Source: Gordionus sp. m RMFG-2023
Lineage: Eukaryota > Nematomorpha > Gordioida > Chordodea > Parachordodidae
Direction of reading: 5' to 3'
Assembly (NCBI RefSeq): GCF_954871325.1
Contig: NC_088775.1
Span: forward strand, 30,729,561-30,793,560
DNA: 64,000 bases
Below, in pieces: positions 45,401 through 58,400 of this stretch. The notes below the pieces were generated by a model that worked only from the letters and a program-made list of their open reading frames with translations, ran no database searches and was not told the origin of the DNA. The translations under genes and the position numbers were made by a program. Position 1 is the stretch's first letter. Every line of letters begins with the position of its first letter.

Positions 45401-48400
45401 AAGCATTTAAGCCAATGACTAATATTCCATATCTAATTTCTACTCCCTCCCCTCAGCACCACTCCTAATCAAATCAAAATTAGCAAAAAAGGGAAATAAA
45501 AATTTGTCAAACCATACCTCCTCCTTCCCCCTTTAATTTTAAAGATTTTCATGACCCCCCACCCTTCAAAGAAGTATCAGCTATTTTAAAAACTGGTTCT
45601 AACCTTTCGCAACTATTAGAAGTAAGAACTACCTTTTAAAAACTTTATCAAGAAAATACCTATTAAATTATAACAAATAAACAGTAAATAATTATTTTAA
45701 GATTCTTTTCAGTATTATAAAATGATGAAATAAATTTTATGGTTGAGAACCTACACTAATTTGGTTAGTCTTCATTGTCAAATAGCAATATGTAAAATTA
45801 TCTAAAAATTTTTTTATTTAACAATCAAAACTATGATGAAATTTTATTTTAAAAAATCATTTCAACTGAGGTTAAACTATTAAATGACCATGCTTTATAT
45901 TATATATTTTATAATATTGTTTAATATTTTAGTCATATTAAAACTCAACTTAATGCCAATTCAATTATTTATTCCAAAAATATTTTCTCAAAATAATTAA
46001 AAAATAATTAGCAGATGTTAATTTTTAAGAAAAAATTCAAATCAAAGTTTATCAATTTAAAAAAAAGAAATTATACAATATATTTTGAAAAATAACAAGG
46101 TTTAAAATTATAAATACCTCTTTATAATAATTTATTACTTATTTAAAATGTTACATATTATTTTTTGGAGCTGAAATAATTTAAAGATATATACCTATAG
46201 TTAATATTCTATAAAATTTTCGAAAATATTCTATTTCTTGAATTTTGAACGTTTAAAATTCTACATGTTCTAAACTACCCCCCATTTGTCAGAGTATTTT
46301 TTAAAAATCATTTCGCTTGCTCTCGAATTTATGATTAAATAATTTTATGTACTATTATAGCTGCCGACCAAATTGTAGTAGTGTTGTTTAAAACCACTAG
46401 ATTTGAGCCGATTTCTCAAAATGGCTAACTCAATATTTTATCCAGCAAAATATAACGCAAGCCTATTCTTCAAAGATGGCAAACAGGTCTTATCTATTAG
46501 TGAAATCTCTAGGCTTGGTAATATTTTTCTGTCTAAAATATTTATATATAAAATTTTTCTTTTTATTCGGTAAATTTTTCTTCAAGAAAATTTACTATTA
46601 TCATTATCCATGAAAATTCGATAAATAAAAAAATAATTTACAAATTATTAAAATTTTTATAATCATATTTAGGTCATATATACAATTTTTCGATAATATT
46701 AGAATATTATTATGGAAATCTATTACTAATAAATTTCTCTTCAGACTTTTCTGAGAAGGCTCTACTATATTGATGAAAGGTAAGATATAACTTCCTTTCC
46801 TAATCTTTCTGTAAGCTTTTATATCATCTAAATTTAGATTATAAGAGAAAATTTTTGAATTCCCTAGAAACAATTAATTGCAGTAAAAAAGGAAAGGGAT
46901 AATATTATTAGAAATTTGAAGAGACCAGTGATATATTGGTAGTTTATTGGAACGAAAATTCAATTTTGAATGAATGTTCAATATGTAGAACCCCATAATT
47001 TTTTCAGATCATGCTTTTTATCCCCATGGTACAAAAAATGAGAGTCAAATTTTACTCAATCATTGTAATAAAAATTTACCCGTCTATTTTATGTAGTATA
47101 AATAATTTGTAAAAAAATTACTGTATATTTTTAATATAAATTATATTTATGTAGGATATTATCCATACCACTGGACATCAGTGCTCATCCCAACCTGTGA
47201 TTTTGTACAAATATAAGGCATCTTAGTCTCAATAAAAAAGAAAAGAAAATTTTTTATTTATCATAAATTCCAATTTTTAGTAAAGCTGATCTTCACTTTA
47301 TAAATCTTTTGTCATATCAAAGGCTATATAATAAAATTGGTTTTGGCGAAATTATTTTTTGAGAATTAAAATTAAATGGAGTGTATAATTTTTGAGTTTT
47401 TAAAGGTGGCTATATCCTCAGGAAGTAAACCGAGTTGGTAATTGTTATATTTTTTAAACGAAGGGGTGGGGAGTCTGGTTGAATCTTTAGTTGATTTAAT
47501 TATATGGCCGTGATTAAATCGATTTTAATTTATTACCGAAAGGGCTGAATCACTCTCATTTATTTATAACAGCGGAATACATATTTTTTAATTATAATCT
47601 TTAGGAATAGTTGAATCGATCAATTTATATGAAGATAGATGATGACGTTTCATAAGTTGATTAGAATTATATAAAATAAATATAAAACTATTAGTTGACA
47701 TGAAATTCCCTATATTTTTATTTAGATGGCACACTCCTCCTTCCCCATTTATTTCATTTTATTTTGACACCGCAAATTAACTTTCCTAATATAAAAAATA
47801 ACTTATAACTAGCCTTTTATAATTTAATTCTACTCAGACCTCCGATTCTACCTAAACTCTAAACACGTTCTCTAAGGCTGGCGGGCTTAATTTATTAAAA
47901 TTTGTCGTACTCAAACATTGAATTTAAAAAGGGCCCTGCTTAAAATCCTATTCTAGTTATCGATGCAGAGCTTCTCATAAGTTATCTTAGGCTAAGGTCG
48001 GACACAGCTATAATTTAAAAAATAAGTAAAAAAACCTATATTCAATAAAAAAAATAAATTAGTTTTCATATATTGATTTCAAGTCATATTGAATTTTTTT
48101 TTTAGATAAATTAAATTTAAGACTCATGACATTTTGATTTTGAAATGAATCTCGATCTCTAATACAGTATATAAAACATAAGATTATTCTCAACAAATAA
48201 TTGCCTTTCCCCCACTCAAAATGGACTTTTTATTAAGAAAAAAATGGCTTTTTAATCTCCACTTTTTTAGTTTGGGAAATTAGATTACAACGAATGAATA
48301 GAAATCGGAGTTTGAAACCTGGGCTATAAAACAGGGACCGGACTGGACATTAGTTTGGGATCTTTTCCCGAACTTGTGCTGAGGAGCAGTTGCTGGTACT

Positions 48401-49036
48401 AAATATAAAGTTATTTCTGATACATGAAAATATTTAGGTTTAAAAAGGGTTTTTGGTTATATTAATTTCATTTTTAAGGGATAAGGCTAATCATATTTTA
48501 TTATATTATATATTTATATAAAAATTTTGATTGAATCATATTTTTTAAATTTAAATTAAGCCCTTTGGCTTGGAACGAGTAGCCAATTATTTTATCACCT
48601 TCTTTTAACAAAAGAAAATATAATCGGGTTTAACAAAATCCCAATTCGGTATAAAAATTGATGCAATAAGCTCTATTTTAAAAAACTGTTTCTTAGTAAA
48701 AAAAAAGTCAACCAACCAAAAAAAGTCACAGTCCAACATCGAAATTTTATCAATAACTTTATAGTATCTAATATCTATGTAATACTGCGTTATCATATAA
48801 GTTTTGAATTCGAAATTAACATCTTTTTATGAATAGATGATAAGATAACAGATTAGATTCAAAATGTAATTAATTTTTTAAATATTGGTCTTACCAAAGA
48901 TCGAATTAATTATATGTATATACAAAAGAAATTATAATGAAAATGGTCAAAACTAATAATCACGTGTTTAAGTCTAAAACTAATCTGAATCGAAATTATT
49001 TCAAATCAATAATTTTATAAAATAAATAAATTACAG
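42432..49036. other. 6.6 kb AT-rich region without recognised genes
   Basis: No protein family, tRNA or complete transposon is recognised. At about 46376-46560 there is a partial relative of the 190-base MITE at 51673-51862 (shared TTTGAGCCGATTT and GAAATCTC, AGGCTT). It may hold the promoter and 5' exons of the PKN gene, but nothing in the sequence fixes them. Confidence 0.4.
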
Positions 49037-49444
49037 TTTAGGTTATGTTTGTGAAAGTTAAGAAATCGAACATGAATAATCTAAACAACCAAAACATTTA
49101 TACTCTCCTCCAAACATACTCCTCATCCTTGATTGACAGGGACCTCCAGGCCAAACTGGAGGAGATCAAGATCAAGCTGAAAAACGAGATTCGCAAGGAA
49201 CTGAAAATCAAGGACGGCGCCTCGAAGCTTAAACTGGTTACCACAGATAGGACCAATTTGGCCAACGTCAAATCGATCGTCAAGAAGGCCAACGCGCGTT
49301 TGGAAGAGCTTCGCGCTCAATTGGTCGAACTAGAAGCCCACTTAGTCATGGTGGGGAGCGTTCCATCCTCGAACATCGATGAGTCATTATCCGTTAGTAG
49401 TTATTCCACCCCCGTCGTCAACAAGGCCGAAACACGAAATACGG
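49037..49444 (+). CDS. Pkn: PKN exon: start and HR1a
   Basis: The first ATG is at 49045 ([15 protein letters not shown]); a second is at 49072. HR1a follows with [20 protein letters not shown] and a second helix [20 protein letters not shown], the antiparallel finger fold of this repeat. The open frame runs on to 49500, but the last residues look intronic. The donor GGTTTAT at 49445 leaves one base, which fits the next exon. That 3' boundary is the least certain of this exon. Confidence 0.88.
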
Positions 49445-52400
49445 GTTTATTAAATTATTTATACGCGTTAGTTTATAGACAAAGATCGCCATTCTACTAA
49501 TTTTTACCGATAATTTTATTTTAAGGACGATAGGATGGTTGGCATTTTTATAGCTTTTGATCTTAATATTCATTCCACCATTTTTTATTATATTTTGAAA
49601 AAAAAATATCGATGCGATCCTAATTTTATCTAATACATACATTTACGTAACAATATAATATATAACTATATTTCATTAGCCTTAAATATGAAAGCTTCCG
49701 ATAAGTTATAAAAGGATATTATGAAATATAATAATAAAAAATAATTATTTATAATTTATGGGAAAATTACCAGCTAGCTATAAGGCATTAATATTATATG
49801 AAAAATAGGGGATCAATGATAATAAAATAGATTAAAAATAATAATAAGACAGATTAAGGAAGGCGCTCATATTACATTCGCATCATCAGGAGAGTGAGTC
49901 TTGTCGCGACACCCTAAACTAAAAAGAAAATTGACCTTATATAAAAAAAACTTAACTTCGCAATTGTGTCAAACTCGAAAGTAAGAGAATTAGAGAAAGT
50001 TTTCGTTCGTTAAAAGAATTTTAAAAAATAGGCCTAACCAGGGCTGGCGTCAGGGTCGTAATTTTCTAAAAATTTAAGGGCTACCCAAACAGAAAATCTC
50101 CTAATTTGTTTTTTAGCCGTTTTAAGTGAGTTGTAATTTAAAAAAGGTGTAATTACTCCATAAATTTTGGTTATAATTTTCCAATTCAGTTATTTATTAT
50201 TATTACAAATTATTTATATTTTGCTATAATAAATTGCTCATAGCACAGGCCTAATTTTTATTTAAAAATGTTTATTCGCAAATCCCATTTTAAAAGTAAC
50301 GAATCTGGTAATATTAATGCAGTGCGTCCTATGGTTTTTGGCCTGCCCTTCCGCTATTCAAACTGCTACCCTTGGCTCTTATATATTGGCACTTTAAAAT
50401 GCATTTAATGTATGAATCACAAATTTATTAGTATATATATTCATCATTGATCCCAATACGACATATTTACTTATAATTATTTAGAATCTAAGCTAAAAGT
50501 TACAAGGCCACTATAAAAATAATCTTAACAATTGTTGATTTTTTTTTTTTACAAAACTATCATATTTAATTTTGATGTTAGCGATACATGCCGATCGATA
50601 AGAGATTAACGACAATTTTGCTTTTGATATCGAATTTTTAATGAAAAGAAAATTGTTTCAAAAAACATCAAATTTCGGCTGTAAATGTTTTTTTTGTAAA
50701 TTTTCAAGATTGTTTTTTTTTCTTCATCAAAATATAGGTCACATTTATATTGATATTTTTTGTGGATTGGATAAACTTTAAACATTTTAATTAATCTACC
50801 ATGGGGGGGGGCGTAGTGACTATATATGGTAAATACTTTATGAATGAATGACAACAATTTGGTCGAATGGAGAGTATTTAGCCATATTATCACGCAATAT
50901 AATAACATTCTTACCAACCCAAATGTAAAAGACTAAATATTTTTTGTGTTCTTACGAATTTATAATAATATTATTAATATTTTTTTTTGAAGAGGAATAC
51001 ATTATCAGGGGCTATTGAATTAATAAAATAAGCATAATTTGCCTTAAGGAAGCTATTGCTAACCTCTGAATCTTAAATAGAGGCCTTATGAGCCCACCCC
51101 CCGATTTTTTCCTGATTTGAAAACCGATATCTTAAAGAAATTTTTCGCCAAATTCTCACACGTTGTTAGAGTAGAGAAGATTATTGACGAAAATATAATT
51201 CGATGAATTAGCCTGTGAATTGGGATAGGTTCTAAATCTCGAACAAAAATCCCTATAAATTGATAATCTTGTTTTATCTCCTAGAAAAATTTTAAGGTAA
51301 ATTTAAAATTATTTCCTCCATTTTTAGCGTCTTTTTTTAAAACTCAAACAATTGTTTACTTTCCTAGCATCGATTAGTATTAATTTCAAATTTACTTTAA
51401 AATTTTATAGGAGATATTAGCGAGATTCCCAATTTTTAGAGATTTTGGTTTTAACGATTTAAAACGAGAACCGGTGTATTTAACAATTTTACACCTTGTT
51501 CATATCGTCTTTGTTAATGTTGGACTGGGGGTTTATGTTCAAAGAAAAATCCCATATTAAAAATTTGAACTGGGGGTTTATGTTCAGACATGAAAAATCC
51601 CATATTAAAAATTTGGACTGGGGGTTTATGTTCAGAAATGAAAAATCCCATATTAAAAATTTGCCTTGTGACTAGAGATGTAAAATCGTTCCATTTGAGC
51701 CGATTTTTAAAAACGGCTAGCTAGCCTGAAGATTTTGCTCATAGATGCTAATGGTTCGGACGTCTATTAATGAAATCTCGAGGCTTAGGCAAAATTTATT
51801 TAGCTAAAATATTGAATAAGCTGTTTTTAAAATCGGTCAAATGGAGCGATTTTGCATCACTACTAATGACCATGGAATTCGCGGGATTCCATCTAGACGT
51901 CTACTACCGGGAAAGAGATTAGAGGGTTCCAAGGAGGTAGGAAAGCCAGCTGATCTAAGTGCGAGAAATATGACTTGATTGCATTTCGGCCAAACTGTCA
52001 TAATCGGTATGAAATTTGCTATATCTATATGGTAATGAGAATGGAATGTTGAGCTTGTCACAGAGCATGTTCGTGGTTATTCAATTTAAGTTGATTTTGA
52101 GATGAAGTAACTTCTAAAAATTCTTATCCGCGATCCTTGATAAGTTCATCGAATCAGGATCTATTTATAGGTGAAAGGCTCAAAATAAGGTGATAAACGG
52201 AGTTGGCTGCATTTATAATCTTGTTAACTGGGAAATTTATCCAATCGATAGGTTTGATTGTTCATGATAAATGCCTTTGAAAACAGATACCACATCCTTA
52301 TGAAAAGATCCGATTAATCTGAATATTTCCTGGGTGATAATAAGAATCGGACTTTTGGTTTTTTCGCTGATTGTTATAACCTCATATGTTTATGGATGCT

Positions 52401-55400
52401 TATAGGTGTAGAAAATGCCGTACAGATGATGACAGTATGGCGTTGCATCCCTAATGTAATAGTAATCCTGGTCGGCCAACCCGACAGGCGAAATGCAATC
52501 AAGTTATATCTCTCGCACTGAAATCAGCGATCTTTTCCACCTAATTAGAACCCTATAAACTTTCCCGCCAGTAAGCTTCCCGATGAAATTATCCTAATTC
52601 CGTGGTTTCAAGGGAAATTTTTAATATGTGATTTATCATGTCTAGACACTAATTACCCATCCAATATCAATAAAGATGCAATGAACAGGGTCCAGAATTT
52701 AATAATTGTTATCGCTGACTTATAAAATTATATTTTCATACCAATAATTTGCTCGACTAACAAAGTATGGGGACTTGGCGAATAATTTCTTTAGAGACGG
52801 TCGTCAAATTACCTCGTGAGGGCTTCTATTTGTGACTAAGGATATATATATACCATCCTTAAGCAAATTATGTTTGTTTTATAATTGCCTCTGATTATTA
52901 TTTCTTCCCTTCCAAAATTGTAATTTTTTTATCCTTTCATAACAGATTTTAATTTTTTAGTAAAACTAAGAAAAAAATAATTTAATAGTATATATTTTGT
53001 TTACTTTATAAATATATTGAAATACTAATAGATTTAATGATTATTAATGTCTACACCTTAATTATACTATCTTAGATAATTAGATAAAATCTAGTTATTT
53101 TTTATATATAAAATAAACAATTTTTGTATATTTAAAAGTTCGTATTGGCGAATTAGCGTCAAAAGTAAATGTAACACCTGGGAAAAAGAGCACTTCCATT
53201 CCTACTATCGACTCGAAAGATGTAAGCAGGTTAATACCCGCTGTGCGCAAATCAGCGTCCGACCCAAAATGTGATATTAATTCTTACGTCTTGGACGCCG
53301 AAAACGATTCTCACAACATACCCACCCCAAAAAGATTCACCCAAAAAACTCCTGATTTCGCTCTACGAGAAAGAGACGACAATAATGGTAACCATCGATC
53401 AAATCGAAATTATAATTTTATTTTTTATCTAGAAGTATGGATGACCATCAAATAAATCAAAACTAAGCATGGGGGAAATCATTATTTTATAAAATATATT
53501 CCTTGTAAGTATAATTAAGATTCCCAATTCTTTCAAGTGCGATTGATAACGATGTCAAACTCTTTTTTGTAATTGATAAGGATTGTATCGCTTTACGCTT
53601 GCACTGAGTTTTTGCAATAGTGGCAGATAAAATAAATTTTAGAAAAAATTTATGTCAAGACACATAAACATAACAGCACTCATATCATTGATCAAAGAGT
53701 TTAAACGAAACCAGAATTAGGCGAAAACATTTGATTAATTTAACAAACAACTGATACGTTATTTTTTAAATTATCAAACGTAATAATTGTTACTTGATTA
53801 GATTTAGAATGTCGTGATTGGTAATAAATTATGGTAGTCGGCCTAATAAAAGGAGGAAAAAGAAATGTTGTTATAAAAAGATAATTAGTTAAATTTTGTA
53901 ATTTAGTTTTTAGTTTGCCTATAAAAAAATGAAGTAGGAATGATGATAAAAAGATAAAAGCGTGTTAGGTATTAAACTGTATTTATAAAGAATTTTTTTA
54001 AAAATAACTTTTACCATTGAATATGTGACTAACGCTTTATCTTTCTTTTTTTTTGAAGTCTAGAAATTTAAAAAACAGTATTTTTTAATAAGTTAAAACA
54101 ATAAATTCACATAAAAAAGTTTTGAATTTTTATAATTTAGTATTATTATACATTATGATATAATTATTATGAATTTAATCTTAACCTCACCTTTAGATTG
54201 GGCAACTAAAATAAAGATAGATACAACAATGGAGGCGCATCCTGGCGACAACCATCTTGTGAGCGAAAGATTGGCCTCTCTGCAAAAACAATTAATCATT
54301 GAACAAAAGGTTAAGCAAGGAGCTGAAAATTTGTTACAGACGATAAGGTACTGATCATCACATAGAATAATCCTAAAAAGTTACACTATTTTATACTACA
54401 GACAGGGATCCAAACCGAACCTGAACCATTAAACCATTAAAGCCGGTATATTTTATCGAACCTAAACCGCTAAAATATTTTTTAGCCGAACCTGAACCGA
54501 ACCGCTAAAATGCTTCTGAACCGATTCGAGCCTCATGATTTTATGCTTATAAAATAATGTGGAAGTTATTATATTACTAGTATATTGCAAAAATTTTAAT
54601 TATATTCGAATTGTTTTAAAGATTATTATCAATCACATTTGATTGATAAATATCAGTCATAATTTTTATTAACTTTAGTATATTGTCATTTTACAACATT
54701 TTTTAAATATTTTGAGCTTATAAATGATAATGCATAGAGAAAAATTAAATCCAATAAATAAATTATTTATATATAGTATTATAAATGACGCATCATAATA
54801 TTACTGATTGTCAAATAAATATGAAAGGCCATTTTGGAGACAAAAGCCTAATAAAGACGGTAGAAAAAAACAAACAATATCAGTAAAACTAAATAAAAAA
54901 TACTAATCGATGCTTGTACTGAGTTGGCCACTTTTAATGGTAGACCATTCAAATTAATCGATGATGACGGTTTAAAAAAAATTCTTGATCCTATATTAGA
55001 AGGCATGGATAATATTAAAATTAATTCTCAAAATATTCGATCTAATGTTGCAGAATTAGCCTTAAGTATTCGGCAATATAATCAAAGATATAAATGGTAA
55101 GTTATTATCTCTAAAAATTTACTGTAACTCGTCTAGACACGTCCATTATTGGGATTAATCTTCAGTATATTTAAAAAGTAAAAATTGTTCTGGGAACACT
55201 AGCAATGAAAGAAATTTTTGAACGGCCCGAAAATTTAAAACTCTTTTTAATAAAACTATTAAATTATTATGAAATCAAAACATCACAAATATAAACTATT
55301 ACAACTGACAATGGGGCAAATCTTATTAAGATGGTAAAATTTTTTATAGAGGATAGTGATTATGACAATCAAATGCCTGAAAATGATGAAGAAGAGCAAA

Positions 55401-58400
55401 TACAAAATATAAATAATTTGAAATATGTTTCTACTAATTTAACAAATGTAAATGATGAATTAATAATCAATCTTGATGATTCTTAATATAATATTATAAA
55501 TATAAGATGTGCTTCTCATGTGGTAGATCATGAATTAAAAAATTGCTCAGTTTCTAATATTATTATTAAAGCTCGTACTGCCTGCAAGAAGCTAAGGACA
55601 AAATCGATATCAATCATACTAAAAAAATTAAACTTAAAAAGACCTATATTGGATTGTCACAGATGGTTATCAACCTATATGACATACTAGAGAGATTGTA
55701 AGAATTAAAAGATAATGTGTGAGGAATTATCAGCATCATACAGTGAACTTTATTTTACAGCTTTGGGAAGCAATTATAGGGTTGATAAATATCCCAAAAC
55801 CAATTAAAGTAGCTATCAAGAATTACAACTTGAGCAGCTAACTTTAGGGGATTTTTATGGCATATGGCTAAAAGCTAAATTAGAAATTTCTATTACTTCA
55901 CCCTTTGCTGGTTCAATAATATATGCTATGTATTTTAGAGAAACAACTTTAAACAACAATGCCTTTTTATCATGCCTATATCTAGATTTAAGGTATGTTT
56001 TAAAAATATTATATTATATCTTATATAAATTTAATTAATAATTTTATTTACTTTAATTAAAAATTGTAATTTACTTTATATATTTTTCTATCTATTCATA
56101 AAAAATAATAAGATGTTTTTAATGATATTTTTAATTTTTATTATATAGATGTCAAGTGCTTCTGACTGAAGAAGAAAAAATCAAGGCTGAGCGTATTATT
56201 AAAATATGGTTTAACATGGAATTAAACTTTTTATAAGAGTGGAAGATCCTAGTGAAGATGAATCAACGCCGGTTAATGTATCTTCACTTGAAGAGGATTT
56301 AGTAGTCTTAGAAAAGATGGTAACAAACAGAATCTGTTATAAAAATCGGAGAATATTAGAAATATTTTAGTTAATTTTTCTAAAGAACCTAGTTTAAATA
56401 AAAATATGAATATTTTAGATTGTGGAGAAATCAGAGTAATCGATACCTAGAATTATGTAAATTGTCTGATTTTATACTGGCAGTGCTGGCTACCCAACTT
56501 AGTGTGGAAAGATGTTTTTCAACAATTAAATTTATATTATCTCCTTATTGATGTAATTTGAGTGAGACGAATCTTGAAAATATATTAATTGTGCAGCTTA
56601 TAAAAAAAAATTTAAGTAAATAAAGTTAAATATTGTTCATATTAAAATTAATCATTGATATTTATCTGTTACTAGCTAATAACCTGTCAAGAATGACGGG
56701 GAGGGGTAATTAATTAGTTTGTGTATATGGTACTAAATATGTTTTATATTAAAATTTAGGAGAAAAAGAGGTAAAATTGTTGCAATGTAACCCGTGAGCA
56801 TTAAGGGTATTAGAAATATCAAAATTTAAATTGTGATAGGAATCATATTGGGTAAAATTAAAAATAGAGATTCTTTAAAATTTTTGAATTTTAAATATGG
56901 GCTAGACATTGGCCTCAAAATTTTGTTTTGCAGACACAGCTAGGCCTGATCAAAAAACCACGTCCCATACAACTTTCCCAAAATTTTGCCATTTATTTCT
57001 ATTGTAATTTAATAATAATTGAATAAAATTTAAAATAGAGATGCTTGGAAATTTTTTAATTTTAAATATGGGGTAGACATTGGCCTGAAATTTTTTTTTG
57101 CAAACATAGCCAGGCCTGATCAAAAAACCAAATCCCATGCAACTTTCATAAAATTTTGCCATTTATTTCTATTGTAATTTAATAACAATATCTTAAATTT
57201 AATTTTATATTTTAAAATTTAAATTTGTGATAGAAATCATATTATTAAAATAGATATGCTTGAAAATTTTTTAATTTTAAATATGGACCAGACATTGGCC
57301 TTAATTTTTTCTTCTCAAACCTGGCCAACCCATAATAATTTTGTAATTCTTTCCCAAGTCTGGAGATAGGTAAATCTCTGAAAACCATATTGTTGGGAAA
57401 ATTTTCTCAAGCCCGCTAAAGGCCATAATAATATTGATAGTTAAGAACTGAAATAAAATATGTAAAAGTCATAATTCATTTAAAAATACAATCAGAATAT
57501 GAAAGACTGAAATAAAATATGTAAAAGTCATAATTCATTTAAAAATACAATCAGAATATGAAAGTTGCATGAGCCTTGGTTTTTTAATCAGGCCTAGCTA
57601 TATCTGCAAAAAAAATTTTCAGGCCAATGTCTAACCCATATTTAAGATTAAAAAATTTTCAACCATTTCTATTTTATATTTTACACAATATGATTTCTAT
57701 CACAAATCTAAATTTTATTCTAAATATAAAATTAAATTTAAGATATTTTTATTAAATTACAATAAAAATAAATGACAAAATTTTATGAAAGTTGCATGGG
57801 ACTTGGTTTTTTGATCAGGCCAATATAACCCATATTTAAAATTCAAAAATCTTAAAGCATCTCTATTTTAAATTTTATCCAATATGATTTCCATCACAAA
57901 TTTAAATTTTGATATTTCTAATACAGCTCACGGTATACATTGCAACATTTTACCTCTTTCTCTCCTAAATTTTAATATTTATATAAAATTTATTAATAAA
58001 GTATATTTAGTACCATACACTCAAACTAAATAATTACCCTTCAACCCCGTCAGCTAGTATGGTAATAAACGGCAGAATTTTAAAAATATCAGCTATTAAT
58101 TAATATATATATATATATATTTAATATTTTAAATTTAATTATATTAAGTTGATACATGCTTAAAACATACGACTTTGAAACGGGAGGCTTGTGTTCGACT
58201 CTCGTAGAGAGCAAAAAAATAACATTAATTTATATAATCTCCTTAAATTTAAATACATTAGGAAGATACGAAAACGATCATGTTTTGATAATGGAGATTA
58301 TATATATTAGACATTTATAAATTAAATATTTTATAATGTGCAATTAATAAAAATGAAGGTTTTATATGTGTTTTTTATTTTATTGATGATATAAAAAAAA

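Noticed and set aside
42432-49036. Hidden gene in the 6.6 kb AT-rich region
   Set aside because: Open frames are short, composition-driven and without family resemblance; no splice-linked series was seen.
53157-53387. Linker exon as an unrelated open frame
   Set aside because: Rejection was reconsidered: phase agreement at both ends and the base composition favour a true PKN exon, so it was kept at moderate confidence.
58145-58215. tRNA gene
   Set aside because: Only a T-arm-like segment is convincing; stems do not pair. Kept only as a weak tRNA-like sequence.
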